A stretch of 64,000 nucleotides of DNA from Mesorhizobium sp. WSM3862 (GCF_002294985.1 NZ_NSGE01000003.1:310001-374000); one strand, 5' to 3'. Positions 40,001 through 48,650 are shown, counted from the first letter of the stretch. Notes: a model not told the origin generated them from the letters alone. Made by a program: numbers and translations.

Positions 40001-41988
40001 GAATAGAAGGCCAGTGGCTTGATATCGCTGTTGATCGCGCCAAACCAGATGTCATTTTCATGGCGTATTCCCAGATCAGGCAACGCATGCCTGTGCTCGG
40101 TCCATCCGGCTGTCACGTAATGCCAGAAGGGATTTAGACCCGCGTTACGGATATCGGGATAGGTGGCGAGATAGAATTCGGTATCGAATTCGTCGGAGGG
40201 GTTTCGTCCCTCCTGCCAGCCACGTTCGCAATAGTGTCTAATTGCCACGTCTGGGGAGAGTTCGAGTTCGGCATACATGGACACATAAAAATGCTCGTCA
40301 AACAATCCTGACGCACGGATGGCTTCGACCTCAGCGTCGAGTTGTTCATTCGACAACATTCGATACACCGGTTGCGGGAAGCCGCGGCCCACTGCCTTCG
40401 GCGCAATGTCGGGAGCAGCATCGGCCGCTATGATCGGCGCAGGCGAAATTGCCCGACCTTCCCGCTTACCGTGCTTGAGATAGTGAATAAGCGGGTTGAC
40501 GCCTGCCCTAGCCACGTCCGGATTATCGGATAGATATTGCGCTGTGTTGAATAGCGGGGACGGATTCCGGAGTTCTCGCCAGCCATGGACGAAATAGTGA
40601 GTTGCTAGGTCCAGACCAGCAATCTGCAGATCCGGGTTAACGGCCCTATAGTAGTCGGCGTCAAACAGAGTGCTGGTGCGAATTACGCGAATCGACGACT
40701 TGGAGGTTCGTCCTCGTGCCAAAGAAAGCAAGCGTTTCCAAGAGCCGTTCGCCTGGTTAGAGCGCGCACGAAATTGGTCATTTTTCTCGCTAACGCGCTT
40801 TGTGGCCTCACTGGTCAGGCGAGCGATCTGCTCGTCACGCTCGCCAATGGCGTCGTGCAAGCTCGCAATCTTACGGTCGCGCCTATTAATTACGTCGTCG
40901 AGACCGGCGATCACGTCATCCTTCTCGCGTGCCATTTTGGTTAGGTCGGTGATTTGCCGGCTACGATCAGCAACGGTCTCATAGAGTCCAGAGACTTCTG
41001 TCACGCGTTCGTCAAGAGTAAGCTTAAGGTCCGCAACTTGGGTCGCAAGCTCACTTACCGTCTGGTCGAGGCCGGCATTCTCTCCCTCACGTGCCGAAAG
41101 CAGCGAGCCGAGCGTAACTATTCTGGCGGCCCGCAGCTCCAATTGCTTATGACGCCCACGAATGAGCCCGATGGCTTTAAGCGCGACGTCCAGCTGCTCG
41201 GAGGAAAACGCCTTCCGTCGAGAGGGTGGCGTTCGTTCATACCCGAAGATGTCGAAATCGGACTTATATAGGCTGGCGATCAGTTCCGCACTCCGTTTGG
41301 TCAGGAATGCTGGACCATACGGGATAAGGCTCTCGTTAGCTCGTCGAACGCCAAATGGTTCCGTAGCGTTTTGACCAATCCAATCGATCAGCGCTTTGCT
41401 TAGTTCCGGCGTCTGCTCAATCTTCGCAATCCGCGAATAACTAACAAGGTCGGGACGAAGCAAATCTGCCTGGGGCGTCCAATGGTGATCCCAGTAAGAT
41501 GGAGCTTCGTTGGCGGCCAGATGCTCGACAAACTCCTCGAATGCCTCAGCAATATCGCGTTCATCATTCACCGGATAGTGGAAGAACTCACTATTGGGGT
41601 AGAGTCGAGCCTGCTGCGGCTCCCGAACTAAAATCTTCGACTGCCAGGCCGAAAATAGCCGCTCGTAAGGATTTCGGACAACGGCGAACCGAAAATAGGA
41701 ATCTGAGGACAGCGCCTCTGACAATTCTTCCAGTTTCAGACCGGTGACATGCGGCGCTACCTTATGAGATTCGTGAACAACGAGGTCAGGGTCGCTCTCG
41801 TCGCTATCCGCAATACCGTACAGTGCCTGGGCATATCCCTCCAAAGATGCGAACCACCACTTGAGAGATGTGCACGCGACTTTTGGCGTGCTGACGAATA
41901 ATACCTTGTACTTCTTGGAAACATAGCTGTTCCATTGAAGATGCTGCCGTAGCGTGACATTCTCGGCGATGGAAGATAGAATAGTCAT
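37051..41988 (-). CDS. Giant multidomain protein: sulfotransferase, coiled coil, repeats, WbsX-like, GT2 and GT4 domains
   Basis: 1645 residues in one frame. Domains in order: (1) 25-250, sulfotransferase family 2, with the 5'-phosphosulfate loop FVSTPKVACTSLKWWF and the 3'-phosphate motif FAVVRNPYERLFSAW; (2) about 290-405, a heptad-rich coiled coil; (3) 440-515 and 560-640, paired repeats of the form FDxxYYxxxNPDxxxAGxxPxxHYxxxGxxEGR seen in many O-antigen proteins; (4) about 655-965, a divergent WbsX/GH99-like domain ending LNAWNNWGTGCVLEPDK; (5) 972-1200, GT2 (KVTVIVPNYNHERF, AESDDFCDE); (6) 1268-1635, GT4 with FKSESFPLTIVDCLFAGKP. No signal peptide, so probably cytosolic and membrane-associated. 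It follows wzt by six bases. It could build, and possibly sulfate, the exported glycan. Domain boundaries are by eye. Confidence 0.85.
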   Translation of the reverse strand: MTILSSIAENVTLRQHLQWNSYVSKKYKVLFVSTPKVACTSLKWWFASLEGYAQALYGIADSDESDPDLVVHESHKVAPHVTGLKLEELSEALSSDSYFRFAVVRNPYERLFSAWQSKILVREPQQARLYPNSEFFHYPVNDERDIAEAFEEFVEHLAANEAPSYWDHHWTPQADLLRPDLVSYSRIAKIEQTPELSKALIDWIGQNATEPFGVRRANESLIPYGPAFLTKRSAELIASLYKSDFDIFGYERTPPSRRKAFSSEQLDVALKAIGLIRGRHKQLELRAARIVTLGSLLSAREGENAGLDQTVSELATQVADLKLTLDERVTEVSGLYETVADRSRQITDLTKMAREKDDVIAGLDDVINRRDRKIASLHDAIGERDEQIARLTSEATKRVSEKNDQFRARSNQANGSWKRLLSLARGRTSKSSIRVIRTSTLFDADYYRAVNPDLQIAGLDLATHYFVHGWRELRNPSPLFNTAQYLSDNPDVARAGVNPLIHYLKHGKREGRAISPAPIIAADAAPDIAPKAVGRGFPQPVYRMLSNEQLDAEVEAIRASGLFDEHFYVSMYAELELSPDVAIRHYCERGWQEGRNPSDEFDTEFYLATYPDIRNAGLNPFWHYVTAGWTEHRHALPDLGIRHENDIWFGAINSDIKPLAFYSSPDWNGLRGVRPAFKGHAYPPQPGADLGYYVPADWHVLKRHAQMAARHGVASFVFDLDLTNRGKRSSPIDHFLTHADIEIGFCVQVQLSPDVTAVQLVEALRPALADRRQFHVGKRPVLVVRAADAGSAEYLAELRGLLVDAGIPNPFMIGRSDSFGDEGTLAGLFDAMLSLPRVEKSGAFSPVDKNGTDTVPYGVAASYGVARAEKARDAAYPLYHGITVGYDDTPQRSQRPLVYTRFAMGDYRRWLDAVIDMTRTLHAADRRLLFLNAWNNWGTGCVLEPDKVGGFARLNETTRALVKLESGRRMPKVTVIVPNYNHERFLRRRLSSIYHQTYRNIEVILMDDCSSDQSKSILNEYATAYPEITRTIFNDENSGGPFRQWATGLKHAVGDLVWIAESDDFCDERFLEVLVRCFDDEAVMLAYGNSVFVDAHEVPIQNGFLNYLSDLDCAAKWNGPYVETAHNEVRQALGIKNTIPNASGTIFRRPIDMPLLEDDSWKSMRVAGDWVFYLHVLRGGKIAFTPQAINFFRRYQGSTAELTYRKESFYREVGLASRAVAALYDVPWSVLERCRNGYETVYREMIEGDVEQFERWYNYSAVIHARDKRLPNIMVSTMGFYPGGAEILPIRMANEFKRQGHSVLLLSANLNPREDGVRRMLRNDVPLVETSEAEDVRLIIDEFGIEALNSHQWHMQKYPIRVPDVFDRLRTHVASLHGMIEHGEAFEATHEQLSSADKKVTTWVYTADKNLGPFSKLGLYENNSPRFVKIPNGMEPPAISPIDRKQLNIPEEAFLLCCVSRAIPDKGWAETIAAVEKARGISGRDIRLVLVGNGRVYDEYCRSGVPDFVYLAGFSENSVGYYAASDIGIMLSKFKSESFPLTIVDCLFAGKPYIATDVGDIRNMLSTEHSIAGSIIELDNWQIPVEKAAAEIARLASDREAYRSAMACVKTLADRYRIDVVASQYVRLFEAGRHNGRLGDRTIGQ

Positions 41989-41994
41989 TATCCG

Positions 41995-43350
41995 TCACAG
42001 CATCTCAAGTTGGGGCGGTTGAATAGCTAGGCTAACGTAGCCAAACGAGCTTTGCTTCCCATTTGCCGCGACACGAAACATCATTGCATCGATAATACGA
42101 TGCGCACAATTTGGTTCATTGGCAGACCAAATGCCACCGCCCACAAAATATACCCCAGGTAGCAAGCTCATTCGAAATGAATAGACAATCTTGAATGCGC
42201 TCCCCGCCGGAACACTCTCGATGTATTGCCCATCTGCAGGATGTCGCTGCCCGCTAATTTCTACTCCGGACACGCTTCGTATATGAGTTCCAAAATAGAC
42301 ATCCGAGAAATCTTGCCGGAACCGACCCGTCACCTGGAACCTGTAAATGTTGTCGGGCAGCAGGATGTTTACGACCTGGCCGGCTCGATCCAGGATGGAA
42401 ATAGAGTCAATTTCAGCGCCTCGGCTGGGATAGGAGGTCGTCGTCTCTGGCACTAGTCCGGGGTCAAAAGTAGCCAAATCCAACTTCGCCGGCTCCAAGC
42501 GCGAACTAGCTGCGGCAGGACTCTCGCGCGTTCCGTCCACGCGATCCGCTATTGCGTAGTCTTCGACTAGACGTCGATAGTCTTCTTGGGGCGCGTAAAT
42601 TATCTTCTGATAGGCGCGAACAGCATGCTCTGGCGCTGCGTACATGACGCGAATACCGTGATCAAGAAGCAACGCTCGATCGCACAATTCGATGATACTG
42701 GGCGCCGAATGTGAAACGAACAGGATCGATGTTCCTCTGGCCTTCAACTCCTCCAGCCTCGCGAAACATTTCCGCTGGAACTTCTCGTCGCCGACAGCCA
42801 GGGCCTCGTCCACCACTAGAATGTCCGGATTGATCATAGCCTGAACGGCGAACGCCAATCGCACTACCATCCCGCTGGAATAGCTTTTCACCGGCTGTTC
42901 AAGAAAATCACCAATGTCCGCAAAAGCGGCAATATCATCGAATCGTGCCTCAATCTCATTCGAGCTAAGACCCAGTATTGCGGCGTTCAGATGTATATTC
43001 TCGCGGCCCGTGAACTCGGGATTGAAACCAGAACCAAGTTCCAAGAGTGCCGCGACCCTACCGGTGGTTTGGACCTGGCCACTGGTCGGATTGAGCGTCC
43101 CACAAATCATCTGCAGCAGCGTCGACTTTCCGCTGCCGTTGCGACCGATTATACCAACCGTTTCGCCCTTCTTGACCTCTAACGAGACATCCTTAAGCGC
43201 CCAAAACTCGCGAAAGTATTGGCGCGGTTTCATTCCGCCGTACCGGCGAAGGCGCGGCATTACAAATTGCTTAAGCCGGTCACGAGGGCGGTCGTAAATC
43301 TGATAGCACTTGCTCAGATCCTCTACCTTGATGGATATCTCAGAGGACAT
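41995..43350 (-). CDS. wzt: Polysaccharide ABC exporter ATPase Wzt
   Basis: 451 residues. The ABC domain has Walker A GRNGSGKST (69-77), signature KSYSSGMVVRL (about 156) and Walker B DILVVDEALAVGD. A C-terminal extension of about 180 residues (from about 270) ends in a beta-rich Wzt_C-like carbohydrate-binding domain (YFGTHIRSVSGVEISG, YSFRMSLLPGVYFVGGGIWS), which in known systems reads the end of the O-chain before export. ATG 43350 lies 11 bases inside the 3' end of wzm, so the two are translationally coupled. Confidence 0.92.
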   Translation of the reverse strand: MSSEISIKVEDLSKCYQIYDRPRDRLKQFVMPRLRRYGGMKPRQYFREFWALKDVSLEVKKGETVGIIGRNGSGKSTLLQMICGTLNPTSGQVQTTGRVAALLELGSGFNPEFTGRENIHLNAAILGLSSNEIEARFDDIAAFADIGDFLEQPVKSYSSGMVVRLAFAVQAMINPDILVVDEALAVGDEKFQRKCFARLEELKARGTSILFVSHSAPSIIELCDRALLLDHGIRVMYAAPEHAVRAYQKIIYAPQEDYRRLVEDYAIADRVDGTRESPAAASSRLEPAKLDLATFDPGLVPETTTSYPSRGAEIDSISILDRAGQVVNILLPDNIYRFQVTGRFRQDFSDVYFGTHIRSVSGVEISGQRHPADGQYIESVPAGSAFKIVYSFRMSLLPGVYFVGGGIWSANEPNCAHRIIDAMMFRVAANGKQSSFGYVSLAIQPPQLEML

Positions 43351-44158
43351 CGGCAAATCCTTTGCGAGTCTTCTGAAACCAGACAAAGCCGAGCCATGCG
43401 AACAGGGCAGCTGCCAAGAGATCGATGGCAAGCAGCACGAAATCTGGCCCTTTGCCCCAGTAGAGCACGTCGCGCGCATACTCTATCGCGGGCGTCAGCG
43501 GGTTGAGGTAGAGCAAAGGGCGAAAACCTTCCGGCAGCGCGCTAGCAGGGTAGAATACGGGTGATAGGAACATCATCGCAGTCGTGACGATGCCGATAAA
43601 CTGTGAGACATCACGGAGGAAAACGCCTAGCGACGCAAGCATCCAACTCAACCCAAGTATGAAGATCAAAAATGGCAGCAACACCAGCGGGAGATAGGCC
43701 GCTGTCGCCGGAGGCACACCATAAAGCGTGATATAAGCCAGAAACCAAACTCCAAGACTTATAAAAAAATGAAATACCGATGATCCAATTATTGCGTATG
43801 GCAATATCTCTAGCGGAAATACGATCTTTTTGACGTAGTTCGGATTGGAAACAATCAAGTTTGGAGCTCGGTTTATGGACTCCGCGAACAGGTTGAAGAC
43901 CATAAGACCTGCAAAAAGGACGAGAGCAAACTCTACACTGGATCCGCCCTCAACTCCCCAGCGTGCTTTAAGTACCGTACCAAACACAAATGTATATATC
44001 GCCAACATCAACAACGGATTGAAAAAAGACCAGAGTATTCCTAGAAACGATCCGCGATAGCGCCCGAAGATTTCGCGTTTGATCGAAGCTCCAATTAGGG
44101 AACGATTGCGCCAAAAGCTGCGAATCATTTCCAGGGGATAAGCGTGAAACTGTTGCAT
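43340..44158 (-). CDS. wzm: Polysaccharide ABC exporter permease Wzm
   Basis: 272-residue ABC-2 type membrane protein with six hydrophobic segments. The amphipathic N-terminus (LIGASIKREIFGRYRGSFLGILW) is a hallmark of the Wzm/KpsM group, followed by IVSNPNYVKKIVFPLEILP and the late YLNPLTPAIEYARDVLYWG loop. It forms the channel that moves the undecaprenyl-linked glycan across the inner membrane. ATG 44158 shares one base with the rfbD stop (TAATG), which settles the start against a much longer upstream reading. Confidence 0.92.
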   Translation of the reverse strand: MQQFHAYPLEMIRSFWRNRSLIGASIKREIFGRYRGSFLGILWSFFNPLLMLAIYTFVFGTVLKARWGVEGGSSVEFALVLFAGLMVFNLFAESINRAPNLIVSNPNYVKKIVFPLEILPYAIIGSSVFHFFISLGVWFLAYITLYGVPPATAAYLPLVLLPFLIFILGLSWMLASLGVFLRDVSQFIGIVTTAMMFLSPVFYPASALPEGFRPLLYLNPLTPAIEYARDVLYWGKGPDFVLLAIDLLAAALFAWLGFVWFQKTRKGFADVL

Positions 44159-45033
44159 TAGCCGACAAGCCGGGCGATTATCGCCTCTACAGAGCATTTC
44201 CAATGCGACGCCTGCCACCCGAACACGCCCGCAAACTTCACACTCGACAGCCGCGAATTTTGCGGGCGCCTGGCCTTGGTCGGATAGTCGCTCGTCGCAA
44301 TGTCGCGCACTTTCGCGTGCGGGCCACCAAACGCCAAGCTTGTGTCCAGGATATGACGGGCAAAGGTGCTCCAGTTGGTCTCGCCGCTGCCTGCCAGATG
44401 GTAGATACCAAAGGCGGCGAAATTCTTGTCGTGTCGCAGCCTCACGGCCGCATGCAGGACGGCGTCGGCGATGTCGAGCGCCGAGGTCGGATTGCCCCAT
44501 TGATCGGCGACGACCGAAATCTCGTCGCGGTCGCTAGCCAGCCTCAGCATCGTCTTGACGAAGTTCCTGCCGAACGGGCTGTAGACCCAGGCGGTGCGCA
44601 GGATGAGGTGGCGTGGGTTGGCCGCCGCCACGGCCTTTTCGCCGGCGAGCTTGGAGGCGCCGTAGACGCCGAGCGGGGCGGTCGCGTCGGTCTCGACATA
44701 GGCGCTGTCCTTGGCGCCGTCGAAGACATAGTCGGTCGACAAATGGATGACGGGAACGCCGAGCTCTGCTGCCGCCTCGGCCACCTTGCCGGCGCCGGTG
44801 GCGTTGACCGCGAAGGCCAATTCCTTCTCGTCCTCGGCCTGGTCGACATTCGTATAGGCCGCGGCCGAAACCACGATGTCGGGCCTTGCCGCTGCCAGCG
44901 CCGCAAACACCGTCTCGGGGCGCGCCAGATCGAGCACCGGCCGGCCGACGGCAACGACCTCGACATCCTTGCTGCCCCGCTCTATCAGGCTGGCGGCAAC
45001 TTGGCCCTCGCGTCCGGTGACGGCAAGCCTCAC
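44158..45033 (-). CDS. rfbD: dTDP-4-dehydrorhamnose reductase
   Basis: 291-residue SDR catalysing the last step of dTDP-L-rhamnose synthesis. Motifs: [12 protein letters not shown] (nucleotide loop), [26 protein letters not shown] and [18 protein letters not shown]. Start GTG 45033 overlaps the rfbB stop (GTGA), so translation is coupled. The 3' third is more AT-rich than the 5' part, and the composition shift to the low-GC cassette begins here. Confidence 0.93.
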   Translation of the reverse strand: MRLAVTGREGQVAASLIERGSKDVEVVAVGRPVLDLARPETVFAALAAARPDIVVSAAAYTNVDQAEDEKELAFAVNATGAGKVAEAAAELGVPVIHLSTDYVFDGAKDSAYVETDATAPLGVYGASKLAGEKAVAAANPRHLILRTAWVYSPFGRNFVKTMLRLASDRDEISVVADQWGNPTSALDIADAVLHAAVRLRHDKNFAAFGIYHLAGSGETNWSTFARHILDTSLAFGGPHAKVRDIATSDYPTKARRPQNSRLSSVKFAGVFGWQASHWKCSVEAIIARLVG

Positions 45034-46196
45034 GCGGCGCCCTCCCTGCTCTCGGCCTTCCCGTTTCCGCCCTTCCTGACCGGGCTGTTTTCGATCGCCG
45101 CGTCTTCCATCGGGCCGTTCTCGATCGGGCCGTTTTCCATTGGACCCTGGCCCAGCCGCTCGCCATTGTAGCGCTGCTCGCGGATCGGGGCCCACCACCA
45201 TTTGTTGTCGAGATACCAATCGACCGTCCTCGCCAGGCCGCTGTCGAAATTCTCCCGCGGCGCCCAGCCGAGATCGCGCGCGATCTTGGAGGCGTCGATC
45301 GCGTAGCGGCGGTCATGACCGGGGCGGTCGGTGACGAAGGTGATCAGGTCGCGGTAGCTCTTGCCGGCGGCGCGCGGGCGCCTCAGGTCGAGAAGATCGC
45401 AGATCGTCTCGACGACGCCGAGATTGGTGCGCTCGGAATTGCCGCCGACATTGTAGCTCTCGCCCGGCCGCCCTTTCGTCGCCACCAGTTCCAGCGCGCG
45501 GGCGTGGTCCTCGACGAACAGCCAGTCGCGCACATTGGCGCCGGCGCCGTAAACCGGCAGCGGCTTCTCGTCGAGCGCGTTGAGGATGACAAGCGGGATG
45601 AGCTTTTCGGGGAAATGGTAAGGGCCGTAATTGTTCGAGCAGTTGGAGAGCACCACCGGCAGGCCGTAGGTCTCATGCCAGGCGCGCACCAGATGGTCGG
45701 AAGCGGCTTTGGACGCCGAATAGGGCGAGGACGGCGCATAGGGCGTCTCCTCGACGAACATGCCGCCGTCGAAGGGCAGGTCGCCGAACACCTCGTCGGT
45801 CGAGACATGATGGAAGCGGAAGCCGGCCTTACGCTCCCCCGACAGCCCGCGCCAGTAGTCGAGCGCGGCGTTCAGGATGCGGTAGGTGCCAACGATGTTG
45901 GTCTCGATGAAGGCGCCGGGGCCGTCGATCGAGCGGTCGACATGGCTCTCGGCGGCGAGGTTCATGACGATGTCGATGTCGTCGCGGCGCAAAATCTCAA
46001 GCACCGCTCGCTCGTCGCAGATATCGGCCTGCTCGAAACGGTAATTATGCGCATTCTCGATCGGCCTAAGCGAAGCGAGGTTGCCGGCATAGGTCAGTTT
46101 GTCGAGATTGGTGACGCGGTGGGCCGGGTTGGCGCACAGATGCCGGCAGACGGCAGAGCCGATGAAGCCGGCGCCACCGGTGACCAGGAAATTCAT
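45030..46196 (-). CDS. rfbB: dTDP-glucose 4,6-dehydratase
   Basis: 388-residue SDR that converts dTDP-glucose to dTDP-4-keto-6-deoxyglucose. Motifs: [55 protein letters not shown] and [14 protein letters not shown]. It carries a C-terminal tail of about 45 residues after the normal family end, containing [21 protein letters not shown] repeats coded by a 15-base tandem repeat. ATG 46196 is the family start. Overlaps rfbD by four bases. Confidence 0.95.
   Translation of the reverse strand: MNFLVTGGAGFIGSAVCRHLCANPAHRVTNLDKLTYAGNLASLRPIENAHNYRFEQADICDERAVLEILRRDDIDIVMNLAAESHVDRSIDGPGAFIETNIVGTYRILNAALDYWRGLSGERKAGFRFHHVSTDEVFGDLPFDGGMFVEETPYAPSSPYSASKAASDHLVRAWHETYGLPVVLSNCSNNYGPYHFPEKLIPLVILNALDEKPLPVYGAGANVRDWLFVEDHARALELVATKGRPGESYNVGGNSERTNLGVVETICDLLDLRRPRAAGKSYRDLITFVTDRPGHDRRYAIDASKIARDLGWAPRENFDSGLARTVDWYLDNKWWWAPIREQRYNGERLGQGPMENGPIENGPMEDAAIENSPVRKGGNGKAESREGAA
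45081..45140. repeat. Four 15-base tandem units inside the rfbB tail
   Basis: Units begin at 45081, 45096, 45111 and 45126: CGGGCTGTTTTCGAT, CGCCGCGTCTTCCAT, CGGGCCGTTCTCGAT and CGGGCCGTTTTCCAT. Units 1 and 3, and units 2 and 4, are the most alike, giving a 30-base higher period. The array is a multiple of three, so changes in copy number would keep the frame. Confidence 0.75.
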
Positions 46197-46207
46197 GCCG
46201 CCCTCTC

Positions 46208-46762
46208 TCACGCAAATACCTCCGCCGTGGCGAGCAGAGGCGCCTTGCGGTCCTTGTCCGAAAGCTGGAATCCGCCAGGGATCGCCGGCCATTCGATGCC
46301 GATTTCGGGATCGTCGAAGCGGATCGACCTGTCGTGCCCGGGCGAATAGGTGTCGGTCACCTTGTACAGCACCTCCGTGTGCGGCACGAGCGTGACGAAG
46401 CCGTGCGCAAACCCTTTCGGCACCAGGATCTGGTTGCCCTTCTCAGCCGATATTTCCAGCGCCACCCACTTGCCGAACGTCGCCGAGGAACGGCGGATGT
46501 CGACCGCGACATCGAAGACGCTGCCGCTTATCACGCGCAGCAGCTTATCCTGGGCGCGCGGCCGCAACTGATAGTGCAGCCCGCGCAGCACGCCGGCGGC
46601 CGCGGAATAGGAGTGGTTGTCCTGCACGAAGGCGAGATCGATGCCGGCCTCGGCGAAACGCCCGGCATTCCAGGTCTCGCTGAAAAAACCGCGCGCGTCG
46701 CCGTGCCGCTTGGGCACGATCTCCAGCACGCCGTCGAGGCCGAGCGGCCTGACCTCAAGCAA
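46208..46762 (-). CDS. rfbC: dTDP-4-dehydrorhamnose 3,5-epimerase
   Basis: 184-residue cupin-fold epimerase. The active-site segments [39 protein letters not shown] with the catalytic His, and [12 protein letters not shown] with the second conserved His are present. TTG 46762 is taken as the start because GGAGGAACGG lies just before it; it overlaps the rfbA 3' end by eight bases. Eleven bases separate it from rfbB. Confidence 0.94.
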   Translation of the reverse strand: MLEVRPLGLDGVLEIVPKRHGDARGFFSETWNAGRFAEAGIDLAFVQDNHSYSAAAGVLRGLHYQLRPRAQDKLLRVISGSVFDVAVDIRRSSATFGKWVALEISAEKGNQILVPKGFAHGFVTLVPHTEVLYKVTDTYSPGHDRSIRFDDPEIGIEWPAIPGGFQLSDKDRKAPLLATAEVFA

Positions 46763-47648
46763 ACCGTTCCTCCGTCAGGTCGGCGGCCCGCTTGCGCAGA
46801 TAGGCAGCGTATTCATTCTTGCCCAGCCGCGCCGCGCGCTCCAGAACCTTTTCAGCGTCGAGCCAACCCTGCTCCAGCGCTATCTCCTCCGGGCACGCGA
46901 CCTTGATGCCTTGGCGATGCTCGATCGTGCGCACGAAAGACGATGCTTCGAGCAGGCTGTCATGCGTGCCCGTGTCCAGCCAGGCGTAACCCCTTCCGAG
47001 GCGGCGGACATGCAACTCACCACGCTCGAGATAGACATTGTTGATCGCCGTGATCTCGAGCTCGCCGCGCGCCGAAGGGCGGATCGTGGAAGCAATGTCG
47101 ACGACATCATTGTCGTAGAAATAGAGACCGGTCACGGCCCAGTTGGACTTCGGCTTTTGCGGCTTCTCCTCGATCGTCAAAGCCTTGCCAGTGACCTTGT
47201 CGAAGGAGACCACGCCATAACGCTCCGGATCGTCGACATAGTAGGCGAAGACCGAGGCGCCGCCATCACGCGTCGCCGCCTCGCGGCAGAGTTGCGACAG
47301 GCCGCCGCCAAAATAGATGTTGTCGCCGAGGATCATCGACACACTGTCCCTGCCGATGAAGTCGCGGCCGATGATGAAAGCCTCGGCAAGACCATTCGGC
47401 TGAGGCTGCTCGGCATAGGAAAGCTCCACACCGAATTCCGAACCGTCGCCCAGCAAAGCCTGAAACACCGGCAAGTCACGCGGAGTTGATATGACCAGAA
47501 TCTGGCGGATTCCCGCAAGCATCAGCACGCTCAGCGGGTAGTAGATCATGGGCTTGTCGTAGATCGGCAGTATTTGCTTAGAAACCGCTAATGTTAGGGG
47601 ATAGAGGCGTGTTCCGCTGCCGCCGGCAAGGATAATTCCTTTCAACAA
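46755..47648 (-). CDS. rfbA: Glucose-1-phosphate thymidylyltransferase
   Basis: 297-residue enzyme forming dTDP-glucose from glucose-1-phosphate and dTTP, the entry step of the rhamnose pathway. Motifs: [43 protein letters not shown] and the [11 protein letters not shown] segment. TTG start near 47648 follows AAGGAGAGC. It is the first gene of the nine-gene minus-strand polysaccharide operon; the 210-base gap to bioY should hold its promoter. Its substrate can come from pgm of the glg operon. Confidence 0.95.
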   Translation of the reverse strand: MLKGIILAGGSGTRLYPLTLAVSKQILPIYDKPMIYYPLSVLMLAGIRQILVISTPRDLPVFQALLGDGSEFGVELSYAEQPQPNGLAEAFIIGRDFIGRDSVSMILGDNIYFGGGLSQLCREAATRDGGASVFAYYVDDPERYGVVSFDKVTGKALTIEEKPQKPKSNWAVTGLYFYDNDVVDIASTIRPSARGELEITAINNVYLERGELHVRRLGRGYAWLDTGTHDSLLEASSFVRTIEHRQGIKVACPEEIALEQGWLDAEKVLERAARLGKNEYAAYLRKRAADLTEERFA

Positions 47649-47858
47649 GCTCTCCTTGAACTACCGCGGCCCCCGCCTCGACGCCAAGTTGCCCGTGCTT
47701 ATGTTTCGGGCACTGGCTTGTCAATTGTCGGCTTGATTTCTTCCCCGACGCTATTTCACTGCTTTCTTGCATCCGGCATGCGGCGATTGCGAGCGAATCC
47801 GGCGCAAAAGGGGCCGGCCGGCGCCAAGCGCCCACCGGCCCTTGTCATTTGGTCGCGA

Positions 47859-48449
47859 TCAGGAGCGCTTGAGCAGCGCCCAGACCGCCGGCACGAGGCT
47901 CGCGGCCAGCGCCACCTTGATCAGGTCGCCGGCGATGAACGGCGCGACGCCGAACTGCCAGGACTTTTCCGGTCCGATGAGCGCCGCCAGCCAGGCAAAG
48001 CCCATCGCCATCATGACGATCTCGGCGGCAAGCATGGCGCCGAACAGCTTGAAGGGGTGGCGGTCCCAGCCGCGGTCGGCGGCCCAGCCGGCGATCGCCG
48101 CCATCACCACGAAGCCGGCGAGGTAGCCGCCGGTGGAGCCCAGCATATAAGCGATGCCGAGGCCCTTTTCCGGCGTGCCCTGGAACACCGGCAAACCAAA
48201 AGCGCCCTCGGCGAGGTAGAGAAGGAGCGTCGCGACGGCAAGACGCATGCCGAAGGCCGAGGCGATCAGCAGCACCGCAAGCGTCTGCAGCGAGATGTCG
48301 ACCGGGCCCAACACCACTTTCGTCTTCGCCGACAGGGTGAGCAGGAGGGTTCCTGCAAGCGCCAGAAAGAGCTGGCTGGCAAGCCGGGCCGCGCCCTGGT
48401 CGGGCAGAGCGAGAGAAACGAGCGGGCGCATCGTGGTTGCAGTTGCCAT
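47859..48449 (-). CDS. bioY: Biotin transporter BioY
   Basis: 196-residue integral membrane S-component of the energy-coupling-factor biotin importer. Six hydrophobic segments are visible. The family signature appears as LGPVDISLQTLAVLLIASAFG and YLAEGAFGLPVF, followed by YMLGSTGGYLAGFVV. ATG 48449 is chosen over ATG 48461 because GGGGAAG lies just before it. No bioM/bioN genes are adjacent in the window. No BioR-type TTATCTATAA palindrome is visible upstream. Confidence 0.92.
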   Translation of the reverse strand: MATATTMRPLVSLALPDQGAARLASQLFLALAGTLLLTLSAKTKVVLGPVDISLQTLAVLLIASAFGMRLAVATLLLYLAEGAFGLPVFQGTPEKGLGIAYMLGSTGGYLAGFVVMAAIAGWAADRGWDRHPFKLFGAMLAAEIVMMAMGFAWLAALIGPEKSWQFGVAPFIAGDLIKVALAASLVPAVWALLKRS

Positions 48450-48650
48450 GGTCTTCCCCATCGTGGCTGATTTGCTGTGTTTGAGGCGCGTCGCGGAGAA
48501 ACGAGTTCAGGCGGCGCGCTTTGAGATTTCGTCCTGATGCGTGTCGTTCTCCCAAGACTGCTGCGCAGTTTTGGGCGACGTGCATTGATTTTCCTATATT
48601 GGCTTCCGCAAGATGCGGCAATCATTTTGCCGCGAGCAGCAGGACCCGGC

